This document shows, in pieces, positions 33,334 through 45,842 of a DNA stretch of 64,000 nucleotides. The position numbers and the translations under genes are program-made. How positions within the stretch are numbered: position 1 is the first letter of the stretch; the number at the start of each line of letters is the position of its first letter. Origin of the DNA: Ophiosphaerella korrae (taxonomy: Eukaryota; Ascomycota; Dothideomycetes; Pleosporales; Phaeosphaeriaceae); contig JALNQF010000022.1 of assembly GCA_028456385.1 (NCBI GenBank), positions 310,001-374,000 of the forward strand. The letters run 5' to 3'. The notes beneath the pieces were generated by a model that was not told the DNA's origin, searched no databases, and saw nothing but the letters and a program-made list of their open reading frames with translations.

Positions 33334-36300
33334 GGTAGAGCGCGGTCAAGAGAAGCAAACGGGGCAAGAGGGCAGAACGGCTATGTTTGGCTGCGGCTTC
33401 GCATGACGAGGGAGAGATGTGGCAGAGACGAGGGCGCAGCAGGGCAGGAGCGAGCGTCGAGGCTCTCTGTCAAAGAGGCGTGTGTGGTGTGCAGGTGAAT
33501 GGGAGCGGCAGGTGTGGCGAAAGGAGAGGCAGCAGCACGGCACGGCAGTGTGCTAAGGGGAGAGAATGCAAAATCGGGTTGAGGTGAGGCTGGTCAGGCG
33601 GCGCGACAGCTGAGGAAGAGGCGGCGAGTCGATGGGCGAGCGAGGGAGGCCGGAGGGGCGCACAGACGGGCACGGCACAGGCGAAACTGGCGCAGGGGCT
33701 CTGGCAGAGCAGACGCTCGCGATTCGTGGGAACCCCTGGCCTAGCCGGGCCCCTCAGAAGCCCCGAGCACGCCAGGCAGCCCTGGCCTCGACGCACGCCT
33801 GCAGCCAGGAAACACCCAACACACACCATACCGCAGCCTGGGTACGGCACAAAGTGCTTCGACTTCTACCACGATGCACGCTGCACCGGCCGGCGGGGTC
33901 GGCGGCCGGCCATGACGGCATGCACCCAGACATGTGCCCATGGCGTATCTTCTGCGCAATCGCTCATCTCCCCTCCTGTCTCGCTGCCGATCCGAATCTG
34001 CTCCTGCTCTCGTCTCCCGACTTGTCGCGCTTGAAACATCAACACGACAGCACTGGCAAGGGTCTCATCATTTCCGCTCCACCAACTGCCTTGCCAATCA
34101 GCGCAGACCGCTCCTTTGCCAGCACGCTGTGCCCTTGTGCACCTCGTCTTACCCGCCCCGGTGTGGAATAAAGTGCTATCGACCCATGATGCCGCAAACC
34201 GCCATGCGAACGGTAGTGAGGTTGAATCTGCCGTTTACCAATTTGACCTGCCGCCCGCCCTACTTACGTAGTGCCCATCTTTGCCCTGTTCACCACGCTA
34301 AACCAATCTCCCGTAGAGCCAGCCACCGTTGCGTAGCCCACCTCATTCGACCTGCCCAGGTGTCATGGCTTCGTCGCAATGTCCAGACGCGCGCTCCACC
34401 AAGTCCTCGTGTGATATGTCTGATCAAATGGAAGCAGCGACCCACCCCATTGGCAGGTGCACCGTGACCCAGCACATAATCCGGCAACAGCTAACCACCT
34501 AGCCTCTCCCAATCCCACATAATGTGCACCCAACGGCAACCCTCACTTACAAACACCATTTCTCCCAATCCGGCATCCATGACTCCATTGTTACACTGCC
34601 TACATTACTGATGTTTGATCATACGGGCACCGTTCCCGCCAGAGCCCGTCCCAACGCGGACGCCTAATATCGAAATCAGCCTGGCCCAACTGCGATGCTG
34701 ACTTGTCTCGATATTGCTCACTCTAAATTTGACGCAAAGTCTGGGGCAGCCACCCTCGGCACACGCTGGACGCTTCGCTTCGATGCGCTCTTCAGTCCAT
34801 ACAACCAACACCTTGCTTGTTGATCAGCTCTAGCCGAATCTATTTTCCTAGAATCTTCGACAAACCTTCAACAGGTACTAACTGAAACTATTGCTTGTTT
34901 GTCCTGCAACTCTTCCTCACCCAAGTCCGTCTGCGAAACACTTGTATTCCATCAAGCCATGGTATCCTTGTACATGGCTTCTATTTTCTCCCTCTGTTTC
35001 TTTATGCATCTCAAGCCCGCATGAACATGGGAGATCCTCCGAAGCCCGCCGGAAACTCATCATCGAACATCATGCACTCGAGTGATTACACACAATAGCT
35101 TGGCTGCTTGGATTAGTCATGCAAATTGAGTGCAACATGGACATTGATTGTTAGAAACTTCTCTTTTGGGCCTGAAGCATTTCGCTGCGCCGTGCAATTC
35201 AATTATGCATGAATTTCGCATACCCATTTGGCCTGCGCTGCAAGTGATAATGCATGGCGAACCACCACCTTCTACCTCTGGGCGCGTCTTCCGCGCTTCT
35301 TGGTCTGGATGCTGACACAAGTGACAACCGCGTGAACCAAGGCGAAACACCTATTTGGCCGAATATTGTTGGAAGTAGGCTGTTGTTAGACCATTGTTGT
35401 CGAGGGAATATAAACGCTACTCTACCAACGCTTCTTGTCTTAAACAACACCTTATCACCACGTTCCACAGAGGTAAGTGGATATAGCATTCCAGTTAATC
35501 CCCAAGACAGTCATTCCTTACTGGGGTCCCAATAGTATGAAACACTCAAAAATTAGCAATTTCAACCAATCCACTGGCAGCACGACGATATCATGTGTGA
35601 CAGTACCACCCCTACCCAAAAAAAGAAATCACACAGATCATCACTGTTTGTGCCTCGCAATGTGCCCATGCTAGGTATCCATAAAGAGTATCCATACAAA
35701 GTTTGGCAGAATGCCGTACAGGTGGATGCGGCGTGACGATCTACCACCGTGGCTCCACATCGGGCCTGACATGCCTGTTCAGAGATCGCCATACCAAATG
35801 TAAGCTTACATCCGCCCAAGTTGAAAATGTGGCAAACGGGGCAGCCGATAATAGTCAAGTACCCATGGCAGCATCCAGCTTTGATCTGCCAAATGTCTTG
35901 CCACGTCAACTTGTCCGACAGCAGTGGCAAATACATTGTGTTGAATGATTATGCGTTGAAGGCATCAAGTGATTACATCTAAAGGTTGAAAATATCAGGG
36001 TAGGACATGGCCTCGTGACGGGTTCTATTATTCATTATGTAATTCTTATACTCTACTTCTGTCTCGCCAACTTGTTCACGTCATTCACGCTACATAAGCA
36101 GTATGGTGATGTGAACTGTTACTGGTCAAAATCATCGTTGTCTCAATATATCCTTGTCATGCTTAAAGTACACCCAGTTTCTTCATTTTTCTCCGTATTG
36201 GAAATGCAGGCATGACGAGTTCATACTGTACACTTATAACGAGGGCCCCCTCAGGTATTGTATATTGCCAGGCTCAGTTGGTGCTTTGGATAGTTTCGAG

Positions 36301-37085
36301 GCCTTGTTCTTCTCGTTGCTATATTACCGCGACTTCAGTGATGGGTGGAGTCCATACCAATAGCGATCTGATATGCCTCGTTTATATCGAAAACGAAGTG
36401 TTGAAACCTTGTTTCATACGAAGGCAAGTCCTCATGGATCGTATTGGTTGATCAATGTTCGGCTTCGACATGAGAAGAAATTGACATATGCGACTTAAAC
36501 CGGGGGACAGGAGCAGTGAAAATGGGGCAATCGTTACTAGTGCGTAACTGCCTAAACCTATAACACGTTTTTGGGAGCAAACAAGGCTTTGAGCACATGT
36601 TATAGAACAAATTTGGTGTTGAGTGATGGCATGTGTCTCACCATCAAACCATCTCTTTCATTGGAAATCTCCAAGACGGTCTGCAGGCGAGCAATGACTG
36701 TTGTCATAGATCATCGATCTGCGCTAGTCGTATAGCTCAAGCAACCATGAGGGTACGGCTGGTGAGTAGATATTCTAGCGGGTGTGGGTGGGCACGCAAT
36801 TCACGTAAATGCATCACGACGGGGATGAAGCAACAAATCTCATTCGTTGCCATACTCCGAGTTCATCGTGGTATCATCTCAAGAAAAAAAAAAAGCGTCG
36901 ACAAAGCCGGAGAGCGGCAAGTCCATTGTTCGAGCTAGAAGCCGGTATAACGCCCTGTTTTTCCATGCGCACCCTGCATGCCCAGACCGTGAACCGATGA
37001 TATGCATTCCATCTACTCGTTCAGGGGAATACCTGATGCACACCGGTTATCGAAGCCATTATCATCAACCAGGAGCGGCAGCTTC
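33334..37085. other. 3.75-kb region without a recognisable gene
   Basis: The longest gene-free stretch with ordinary base composition. The first ~900 bases are GC-rich and probably hold the kelch gene's promoter and 5' UTR. Many short frames on both strands (for example 33632-34171, 35562-35936) have no start context, domain or compositional support. A 12-base A run sits near 36888. Long regulatory sequence or non-coding RNA is possible but not shown. Confidence 0.5.
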
Positions 37086-37641
37086 TCATGCCTGGCTCTT
37101 CTTCTTCTTTTCCTCGCGACCGGCGCTCTTGCGTTCCAGGATCTGCTCACGGTCCTTGTCGAGTTTGAGCTTGGTAACGACGACCTTTGATGGGGCGATG
37201 GGGACCGGGACAGATTGGCCGTTGGACTTCTCGCGGACGACTAAATCATTGGTGAGTAATAAGGTAGCGATGGTAGATAGAGATACGCACTGCCGTTGAC
37301 GTGGATGCAGTATTTGAGACGATAAACTGAGGTGATCTTGCCCTCACGTCCCTTATTGCTGCCGCGCACGACCTGGATCTCATCCTGCGACGGTTAGCAC
37401 ACAACGACAGATGGAGAACATGGAGAAGACTTACGTCCTTGCGGACGGGGATACTGCGCACACCGTGCTTCTCGCGGAGCTCCTTACTCAGTGGCGCCTG
37501 AAGATGTTAGAACATGTCCATGCAAGATGTTCCTTGTCTTCATACGCTCATGATGACCCGTCGCACACTACTCGGCGCACCGAAGTGTGCCTTTCGCGAT
37601 TTGCGGCGAGAGCTCGCGATTGATGCTTGAACCTTGGTCAT
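37086..37641 (-). CDS. RPL26: Cytosolic 60S ribosomal protein uL24 (RPL26)
   Basis: Four exons on the minus strand: 37641-37546, 37497-37435, 37384-37291 and 37240-37086, with introns of 48, 50 and 50 bp. All have GT..AG ends (GTATGA, GTAAGT, GTGCGT donors). Product 135 aa: [20 protein letters not shown], then [38 protein letters not shown] (the KOW segment), [20 protein letters not shown], ending REEKKKSQA. This is the full L26 length and sequence type. It sits near the peptide exit tunnel of the large subunit. No single open frame reveals the gene because every exon is short. Divergent from the AT-hook gene, 381 bp between starts. Confidence 0.95.
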
Positions 37642-38022
37642 TGTTGCTGTGGATTCGAGATTGTCGAGTTAGAAGGAAACGTCGTCGATTCGCGAAGTAA
37701 AATTGAACTTGGCCCGCTTGTGTGGCGGCACGGGGAGAAACAGTTTTGCCGATGCAGCTGAGTCAGCGGTTGGACCTTCCCTTGCGCTAACTATCGCATA
37801 GACGCGTGCATTATCAACTCGACTAATCCCAGTAATCGCACGTTGTACTACTCATAGCACGCGTTGCAAATACTTATATGGCGTATCTGCCAGTTGTGGC
37901 TCTGAAAATTTGCCTCGCTTGCCGCGCCGACCGCGCTGTGACTATCAAGAGTGGTTCATCTTCTTGATCCAAATGGCATAGTGGTACCTGAAGTATTGTC
38001 CGATCCTCTAGGCATAGCCACC
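37642..38022. promoter_or_regulatory. Divergent promoter of RPL26 and the AT-hook gene
   Basis: 381 bp between divergent start codons. The ribosomal protein gene is expected to be strongly expressed, so its elements probably dominate. No specific site assigned. Confidence 0.5.
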
Positions 38023-41000
38023 ATGTCAACGAACCACTATAACTCCTACAATTGCCCGCATCAGCAAACTTCTGCCCAAGATTACTCTGCGCATCCGTCG
38101 GTGCCGCCACCGAACAATGTAGCGCAAGCGTCGCGCCAATACCAGCAGCCACCTTCAACACAGGTCAATGACTACATGATATATCAAACACATCCATACG
38201 GTGGCCGGGGTAGTGGCTATGGAGACGCACAGGACAATTCATGGGACGGCAGCAGCTATGGTGCAAATAGGGAAGTCACAAACCGCGCCGCAGAAGTTTT
38301 GCGCGATATGAGCAACAATGCCTATACGCCAACCACCACAGGAGTGCCTCAAGCGGGATATACTGCAAGGGATACTACGATACCAAAGACCGAGCGGTAT
38401 TCGACTGGTGGCTCGCATTCGCCAAGTATGCAGTCACAACAGTCTCACGCACTTCCCCCGGCCTACAGCCAGACACAAAACCGACCAAGTAGTGTGAATG
38501 CGCATCGCACACAGCAAGTACCGGCTCAGGGTTTACCTCTGCCAACCACAGGAGCAGGACACCCGACACAAAGGGCACAGGCGTTACACGACCAACGGGG
38601 GCAGCGGTCTGCAAGCCCCGCGCAGCATCAGTATAGTAACACCACTGGAACCTCCGTCAGCTCTGCAAGAACAGCAATGATGACAACTGTGGCTTCTAAC
38701 ATGAACTACGATCGTCGACAACCCGCCAGTATCAACGCGCCCCGTGCTAACAGCATTGCATCGTCGATATCCTATCATGCCAACACACCCACAGTCATAC
38801 CACCTGGCCCAATTGCTCCGCCTGCAGTTAGTGCTCCTGGGGCATATGTTAGTCAAGGCTCCACTACAGTAGACCCTATGGCAGTTTACGATCCCTGGCC
38901 AGAGTATCAGCGACAACAAGAAATTCTGCGCGCTCAGAAGGCTACCGAAGATACGGCGCGAGCAGAGGCAAAGCAGAAAGCGGAAAAAGCCCAGATGGCT
39001 GCAGAGGTGGAGAAGGAAGAGGAGCGTAAACGCCAGGTGGCTCAAGAACAACTACAGAATCTAGCTGGATCAATCTCAACTGGACCCGACACCCCGTTGG
39101 GTCCTGCAGAAAGCCTTGAGGCAGAAATGCGAGCCATGATGGTTAAAATGCGAGAACTCAATGGGAAGGACCCGGCTCTCCTAGCACGAATATGGGAAGA
39201 AGAACGGAGAGCCAAAGCTCCGCCTATGTCGCCAGCTCTCCAAAACAAGTCTCCGATACTAGCGACCGCAGTTCCTCCTCCCCAAGCGGTGCAAATTAAT
39301 AAACCACCGCCTGCAAAGCCTAAGAATAAGGCGCTCCCAGACGCAGGCGTTTCGAAACCAGCGACTCCGACTCCGATACCATCAGCACCAGCCAGGCAGC
39401 CGGCGCAACCATCCTCTACCCCACGTCCCAGTGGAAATACAATCTGGCCCCCCGAAAAGAAGAGCTCACTGGCGGCAGCAGCAGCTGTCTACTTAAACGG
39501 TCGGAATCCGAATGGCCATGTAGATGCCACCCGGATTCTCAGCATGCTGGATGGAAATCCTTCGTATATTGAGCTTTGCGAGCAGCTCGAGCACGCTGGA
39601 TTTAAGCTGGATCGTGCGGCTTTTGCCAAAAATCTACTTTCCGCAGTGCCAGATGTCAATGCAGGGGCCCAGAGAGCAGCGCCACAGCCGGCACCAGTTC
39701 AACGGCCTCAGGTGCCACCTGCTGTCATGAAGACAAAGATGGCCTCCCCGGTCGTAGCAAGCCCATCGCCTACACCTGCTGCCGTTCAACCAGGAGTGAA
39801 GTCCCCATACCAGCCCTTCTCCAGTACCCCGTCATTCGTCACGACCCCTGCTCCTGTAGCCGAGATGGTTCCTATCAAATCAGAATTCAAGCTACCAGCG
39901 AACAAAGAGGAGGCTGCTAGAAAGCGTAAGCTTTCCGACCTGGTCGACTTGACGCTGCTGTCGGACGAGGAAGATATGGGACCCCCACCGAAGAGGATGG
40001 ACACTGATCCTATATATTCGTACAAATCTCCATACACTCAGGATAAAGACCCTACAGTGAATAACAGTTGGCCGGAAGCTGACAATCTGGCACAAACAAT
40101 CATTACACCCAATCCACTAGTCGCGCCAACCCCGGAAACGATACCACAGATACCACCAATCGATCGCGGGATTCGGAGAACTCTTGTTGAAGCACTCGAC
40201 AAGAAGAAAGCACTGCGCAGAAACACGTATAATCCTGCGACTATTGCGCGTGATGTTCTTCTTGCTTGTGGAAGGCACCCATATGAGAGGCAGCTCAATC
40301 AGCACCTGGATGTTTTCAGGTTGAATCTTTCGCTTGTTGGATATGATTTTGACCTGAGCACAATTAGATGGGATTTGCTTGACCCCGGAAAGCCCCCGCG
40401 AGGATATTTCAAGGACAGTGTTCAAGATCTCACCCAAGATGCTGATGATGATGAAGATTCGGATGAAGACAAAGCGCGTCCGCGGGCGCAGTCGGACGCA
40501 ATTGGTGGGGACAGTGGGGCCAGGGTCCAAGCTTTACCTGAGGCGATCAACCCGTTCAAAGAAAAGAAGAAACGTGGCCGACCTCCGCTTCACAACAGAG
40601 CCCCACCAACAACACCGAAAAGCATTCCAGGCGCAGACACTATGAGTTCTAGTGCGTCACGCCCAAGTGGTTCCGGCGTCGGGTACAGTGCTTTCCAACG
40701 CCCCACCGAGTATGGACCAGATGGAAAACCCCTTCCTAAGAAGAGAGGGCGGCCTGTTGGCTGGAGAAAATCTATACATGGATCTGATGCTGCTCAGACA
40801 CGAACGAGTGGCAATGGTCACACGGGGAAATATCAGCCTCCTCAACCAAACAGCTTACGCAACGAGGAACCACTACGCATTGATTCACGTTCTCCCAGCA
40901 TTCCGAAACGAATCCCGCGTAATCAATCCTACAAATGCAAATGGCAGAACTGCGCGGCAGAGCTACATAATATAGAAACACTCAAGAAGCATGTCTATAA

Positions 41001-41588
41001 AGTCCATGGAAGACCCACGCTTCAAAATACTCTGGAATGCCTGTGGCATAATTGTGAAAAAGAAATCACACAGTTCGACCACAATACAGGCATGCATCTG
41101 GAAAAGCACCCGCCTTATGTATTTAATCTAGAGAGCAGCTGGATTGACCATTTACAACGAGTTCACTTTGATCCTCTATCTTGGGAACTTGGTGATGGGC
41201 CAGCCAGTGGGCTCTCTGGTAACGAAGATTGAGCACTTGATGGTGCACATGATTTTAAATATAACTAATCAAATAAATAGGTACCCAAGACTCAGAGGCT
41301 TATCTAAGCGATGTCAAAGGTCGCCTTATAACCCCACGGATTAGGGTAGATGCAAAACGTATGGAGGTTACGGATTTATCATCACAAAGTCCATCAGCCG
41401 CGCCTCGAGGCCGTGGTCGGCCAGGACAAGAAGCTGGGGCCGCACGGGAGCGTCTCTTTTCACAGAACAGGCGTATTGGCGGACCAGGCATGGACCGTGG
41501 GGGCACAACCTTGGTCAACGATAAGCGCAGGAGAGGATTTAGTGGAGGTGATGAAACAGAAGAAGAGCTCGTCGACGCAGACGACTAA
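38023..41588 (+). CDS. AT-hook / C2H2 zinc-finger protein, probable chromatin factor
   Basis: Exons 38023-41218 and 41281-41588; the 62-bp intron (GTAACG, TAACTAATC, ATAG) joins GLSGTQDSEAYLSD. Product 1,167 aa. The ATG at 38023 sits in a CCACC context (MSTNHYNSYN); the frame upstream lacks ATG. Residues 1-330 are P/Q/S-rich; a charged coiled-coil lies at ~310-350. An ordered helical region near 505-545 (TRILSMLDGNPSYIELCEQL) resembles a small DNA- or protein-binding module but I cannot name it, and another (RRTLVEALDKKKALRRNTYN) sits near 715. AT-hooks KKRGRPPLH (~848), KKRGRPVGW (~905) and GRGRPG (in exon 2) follow. C2H2 fingers start near 970 (CKWQNC...HVYKVH, CLWHNC...HLEKH). Likely a nuclear DNA-binding cofactor; exact complex unknown. 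Confidence 0.85.
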
Positions 41589-41866
41589 GAGATGATACCT
41601 AGGGCCTTGTTTGCGACTCAATGAAGCGATTCAGCCTGAGAATGGACTTTTTTTTATCCCAACTTGTATTGTAGCAGTATTTCCAATAATTCCAATCCAA
41701 GCCATCTCAAGGGTTCCCTATTTAATGCGCCCAAACACCGTGCTCACTGTACATGTTGCCCCCGATGGAGTCTGATGCTCTGTATGGTGCTACGATGCCA
41801 TATTATATTTGTTCCTGCCCTTGATTGCACCGCTACTGGGTCGGTCGATTGCAGAGTGGTAATGGC

Positions 41867-42019
41867 CTAGCTCCTCGCCTTTCCTGGTGCGGCCTTTGGT
41901 TTCTCGGTCGCCACATGGTCTTCTGAGTTGACCTCGAGGAAGTGGTACAAGACGATGAGAAACATGGCTGCACTTCCAAGGAAGATGGCAAGTGAGTAGA
42001 GTTGGCTGTCGGTGATCAT
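41867..42019 (-). CDS. OST4: Oligosaccharyltransferase subunit Ost4
   Basis: A 50-aa gene. The sequence MITDSQLYSLAIFLGSAAMF is the hallmark of fungal Ost4: a short acidic-polar N-terminus, one membrane helix (about residues 6-27, SLAIFLGSAAMFLIVLYHFL), then a charged cytosolic-type tail ending PGKARS. Ost4 bridges Stt3 and Ost3/Ost6 in the ER complex that transfers glycan to asparagines of nascent proteins. Start and stop frame exactly (ATG at 42019, TAG at 41867). Convergent with the AT-hook gene (278 bp between stop codons) and divergent from Tma46, 320 bp between starts. The tail is slightly longer than in yeast. Confidence 0.93.
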   Translation of the reverse strand: MITDSQLYSLAIFLGSAAMFLIVLYHFLEVNSEDHVATEKPKAAPGKARS

Positions 42020-42339
42020 GATTGTGGTGGAAGCGTTCTATTGTGATATTAGTAGGGCAATTGGTTGAATCAAGCTCACAAGACCATACGATGCGCAGGA
42101 GTAGCCGTTATTGACGGATGAGGAGGACGATTTACAGTTGCGATGCGAAGGCCACCTTGAGCCTTGGAAGGTCGGGCGCACCAGTGAGGGCTGGCTCGAG
42201 CGCAAGTCGGCGGACAAGCAGGCATATTTCCCGCTCCACCCCACACATCGTCATTCTCACTTGGACACACGCAGCCTCTAACCAGCCCTCAGGCACACCA
42301 CCACACCATACACACTCATTTCACCTCACAGCCGCCAAG
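42020..42339. promoter_or_regulatory. Divergent promoter of OST4 and TMA46
   Basis: 320 bp between divergent starts. A CACACCACACCATACACAC-type pyrimidine/CA tract lies just upstream of the Tma46 start. Confidence 0.5.
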
Positions 42340-43402
42340 ATGCCGCCCAAAGGAAAGGGCGATCAGCCCAAGGCGAAGAAGGTGGTGGTGGACAAGACCT
42401 TTGGCATGAAGAACAAGAAGGGAGGCGCTGCACAGAAACAAATCAAGCAAATCAACGCCACCGCTGCTGCAGGAGGCACGCCCGAGCAGAAACGCAAAGA
42501 GGCGGAGAAGCTGCAGCGGGAGAAGGACAAGGCGGCAGCCGAGCAAGCCCGCAAGGAGACGGCCGAACTCTTCAAGCCCGTGCAGATACAAAAGGTTCCC
42601 TTTGGTGTTGATCCAAAAACGGTGCTGTGCCAGTTCTTCAAAAAGGGCAATTGCGAAAAGGGCAAGAAATGCAAGTTCTCGCACGACCTCAATGTGGAGC
42701 GCAAGACGGAGAAGCGAAGCCTGTACACCGACAGCCGAGACAAGGAGGACGAGGAAGATGCGAAGAAGAAGGACAACATGACAGAGTGGGATGAAGAAAA
42801 GCTGCGCAGTGTAGTGTTGAGCAAGCACGGTAACCCCAAGACGACCACGGACAAGGTGTGCAAGTTTTTCATTCAGGCCATCGAGGACCAGAAGTACGGC
42901 TGGTTCTGGGTGTGCCCGAATGGCGGCGACAAGTGCATGTACAAACACTCATTGCCTCCTGGGTAAGCAGAGGTGCCACTGAAACCACTGGGCCGCATAC
43001 TGATTGCATTCCAGCTTCGTCATCAAGACCAAAGAACAGCGAGCCGCCGAGAAGGCGCTCATGGCCAACTCTCCCTTAGCCACCCTCACCCTCGAAGATT
43101 TCCTCGAATCCGAGCGCCACAAACTCACCGGCAAGCTCACCCCTGTCACAGCCGAGACTTTCGCGGCATGGAAGAAGGATCGAATAGACAAAAAACAGGC
43201 CGAAGAGGAGGCTAAAAAGATGAAAGACGCAACCGGCAGAGCCATGTTCGAAAAGGGCGATTGGCAAGACAGCGATGCAGATAGTGACGATGAGGAGTCG
43301 GGCTGGAATCTCGAGGCCATGCGACGAGAGACAGAAGCTGCGCGGGCGAGGAAGGAAGAAGAAAGATTGGCCGTGCAATTAGGTGAAGTTACGGTTTCTT
43401 GA
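42340..43402 (+). CDS. TMA46: CCCH zinc-finger protein Tma46 / DFRP1 (ZC3H15)
   Basis: Translation-associated partner of the GTPase Rbg1/DRG1. Exons 42340-42962 and 43015-43402; the 52-bp intron (GTAAGC..TCCAG) joins [12 protein letters not shown]. Product 336 aa. Start [15 protein letters not shown] is basic. A long charged helix (residues ~35-75) leads into CCCH finger 1, [19 protein letters not shown] (~97-115), and finger 2 from CKFFIQA to CMYKH (~178-205). The DFRP region ([13 protein letters not shown], ~225-260) is the DRG-binding segment, and an acidic C-terminus ([13 protein letters not shown]) follows. All elements of the family are present. Confidence 0.94.
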
Positions 43403-43904
43403 GGCAGCGCATGCCTAAGATGTTGCAATAGGAGTACGACCATGACAGACGCCCAACTTTGCCACCACACAACGCTGCAAAAGCTTGCGGGGCAGGCGGC
43501 ACCGGAACCACTTGCCTATAGCTCGATTGGATTCGATTCGCAGGGGATGCTTAACAGTCCAAAATTCTGCATAGCATTACTCCTGGTCTAAGTGCTAGAC
43601 CATCAGGTTTCTGGCGTTTGGTTGTTTTACGACATGTACCATGTTATGTATGATGGGTCAAATGCTTACGTGTGTATCTGAGCAGACGTTGCTTGAGACT
43701 GACCAGATTATGACCATCTTCCAGTTTTCGCGCATGCCATATCATGCTCTTGGACACGAAGCATCATTCACAATCGTACATGATATTCAAATCATTCATT
43801 TATTGTAATAGTTATGTACAACCTGAAAATACACGACTATTCTAGCTCAATCTGCAAGCAAAGACTAGAAATGTGACTCATCCCCAAATCCCAGGCGCCC
43901 TTTT
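43403..43904. other. Intergenic, convergent
   Basis: 500 bp between convergent stop codons of Tma46 and the FAD monooxygenase. Nothing recognised. Confidence 0.5.
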
Positions 43905-45842
43905 TTACAAACTCGCCCTCTCACCACCAAGGCTTTTTCCAGTCACGATGCCAAAGTACTGATTCAACGCATCGCACGTTCCGCTCCCTTCCTCCAACCT
44001 CACAACAACACCCACATACCCATCCGGCCGCACAACAACCACACCTCCCCTGTTCTCATCCAGCCCCATCTTCGCATGCGCCGCCGCCCGCGCATCCGGA
44101 ACACGTTGATCCCACACATCATCCGCATACACATGGTCCGCATACCGCGCAAACGTCGCCGGCAACTCCTCGATATGGACTTTGTTCCGCTCAGAGTTAA
44201 CTACAAGCGCAAGCGACAAGAAGCCTGTGTGCGGGTTATGCAATTCATGATACCGATCTTTGCGCTCGATATCTGCGTATGTAAAGGCCGAGAAAAACGA
44301 TTTCGGCTTGGCCATGTTGTCTGCGAGATCGCGGAGCGCACTCGACGTGCGTGTCAAAGCGCCGCTAAAGACAAAGATGCGGTATGATCCGTTCAAGGGG
44401 ATTTCTTGCTCGAGGTGCACAACATTTGCGTCCACGACACGTGTCACAGTTGCGGGAGTGAGGATGCGGCCGGAGCGTTGCGATGTGCCTTTTCCGTGGG
44501 AGAGGTAGAGTGAATGTTGGGCAGGGTGATCAGGGCCCCAATTGATGGCGTTGGGGTTGTATGCGACGCCGTAACCTGATGTGAATTCGCAGGATGCTTT
44601 GAACGTCTTTATGAATTCGTTGTCGGCGGGGGCATTGGAGGAGGCGTCAGCAATTTCACCAGCAGAGGGAATGCGGGTGGAGAAGAGCTTTGCGTAACGA
44701 GCGTCAAAGTCGAGGAGGGTTTCAGCAATGAGTTGCCGTTCGGATTCGTAGGTTTTGAGCATGGCGCGCGGGGCCCAACCACTTTCGACATGATGAATTT
44801 TCCAGGCGAGGTTAACGGCGTCGAGGAAGGCGGTATTCATGCCTTGCCCGGCTTTGGGGGAGTGCGTATGGCATGCGTCGCCGCCCATGAAGACACGCTC
44901 GTCTAGAGTGTACCGCTCTGAAATACCTTGTCCTATTGGATAGACGGAGTACCATTCTATGCGATCCCATGTGATGGTGTATGGCTTGAGGATCTCCTTT
45001 GCTAGTCGCTGTGTCTCCTCTGCAGAGACTGTCTTGCGTGGATTCCAGTCCTTGTCTGTGGAACTAGCGACTTGGATGTAAAGGCGGACCATGTTGTTTT
45101 CGCGAGGAATAACCATTATGCTGCCAGCATCCGAGTGGATTGTGCATTTCATCTAGTGGGATTGTTAGATGGGGATGAATTCACGAGGTTCAATACTGCG
45201 CACCTTAATATCAGGAAAGTTTGTCCGCACAACGCCATCCATGACACCCCAAACATGGGCAATTGGATCCTTGTATCGGATATTGATGCCGAGTTGTTCT
45301 CGGACAAAGCTTCTTGCACCTTCTCCGCTAAAAAGGTATTTGGCGCGTACAGTTTCCGTCATGGTACCATCTACATGGGCCAAATTGACTTCGACAGGAT
45401 ACGCCGAGTTTTTACCGTCATTTTTGAAACCCGTAATTGTCCATGGCCTTTGTAGCTTTGTGCCGTTTTTTTCAATGTCTTCGATAAAAACGCGCTCGAT
45501 CAGCCCTTGATGGAGAAGCGTTGTGAAGGGATACCGCGCATCAATGAACTTAGGGCAGCTCGCCCAAGTTCCTGTTCGGTGGATGCCTTTAGCAGCTGGA
45601 TCCCAAAAAGCAACCTCGTACACCTTTGCGGGATCGTGTTCCATGATCTTGCGCTTAAGACCCATGTTTCGCAACAGGTCTAGCGATCTAGGTTGAATGC
45701 CATCTGCCCGTCCGGTAGCAGTTGGCTCTGGCCTGTTATCGATGTGCTTAATCTTGTAACCCCATCGTGCCAGACATGTTGAAAGGCAGAGGCCAACTGG
45801 CCCAGCGCCAACAATGACAATGTCGTAGTTCTCTATCTCCAT
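43905..45842 (-). CDS. FAD-dependent aromatic hydroxylase (phenol 2-monooxygenase type)
   Basis: Exons 45842-45204 and 45152-43905; the 51-bp intron (GTGCGC, TCTAAC, ACTAG) joins FPDIKMKCTIHS. Product 628 aa, the usual length for fungal phenol hydroxylase-like enzymes. Start [12 protein letters not shown] places the dinucleotide-binding GAGPVG right at the N-terminus (residues ~8-20). The second FAD motif is [17 protein letters not shown] near residue 302. The C-terminal ~200 residues match the thioredoxin-like dimerisation domain of the family, containing [18 protein letters not shown]. It would use NADPH and O2 to hydroxylate an aromatic ring. The substrate is unknown; no transporter, ring-cleavage or secondary-metabolism gene is adjacent, so cluster membership is unsupported. 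Confidence 0.92.

Noticed and set aside
33632..34171. 179-codon plus-strand frame upstream of the kelch gene
   Set aside because: GC-rich region with overlapping open frames on both strands; no domain and likely promoter/5' UTR.
42316..42948. Long minus-strand frames opposite Tma46
   Set aside because: Leucine-rich shadows produced by the K/E-rich coding strand; no start context or homology.
43905..45842. Secondary-metabolite gene cluster around the FAD monooxygenase
   Set aside because: Neighbours are Tma46 and an AT-rich gene-poor block; no synthase, transporter or regulator is adjacent.
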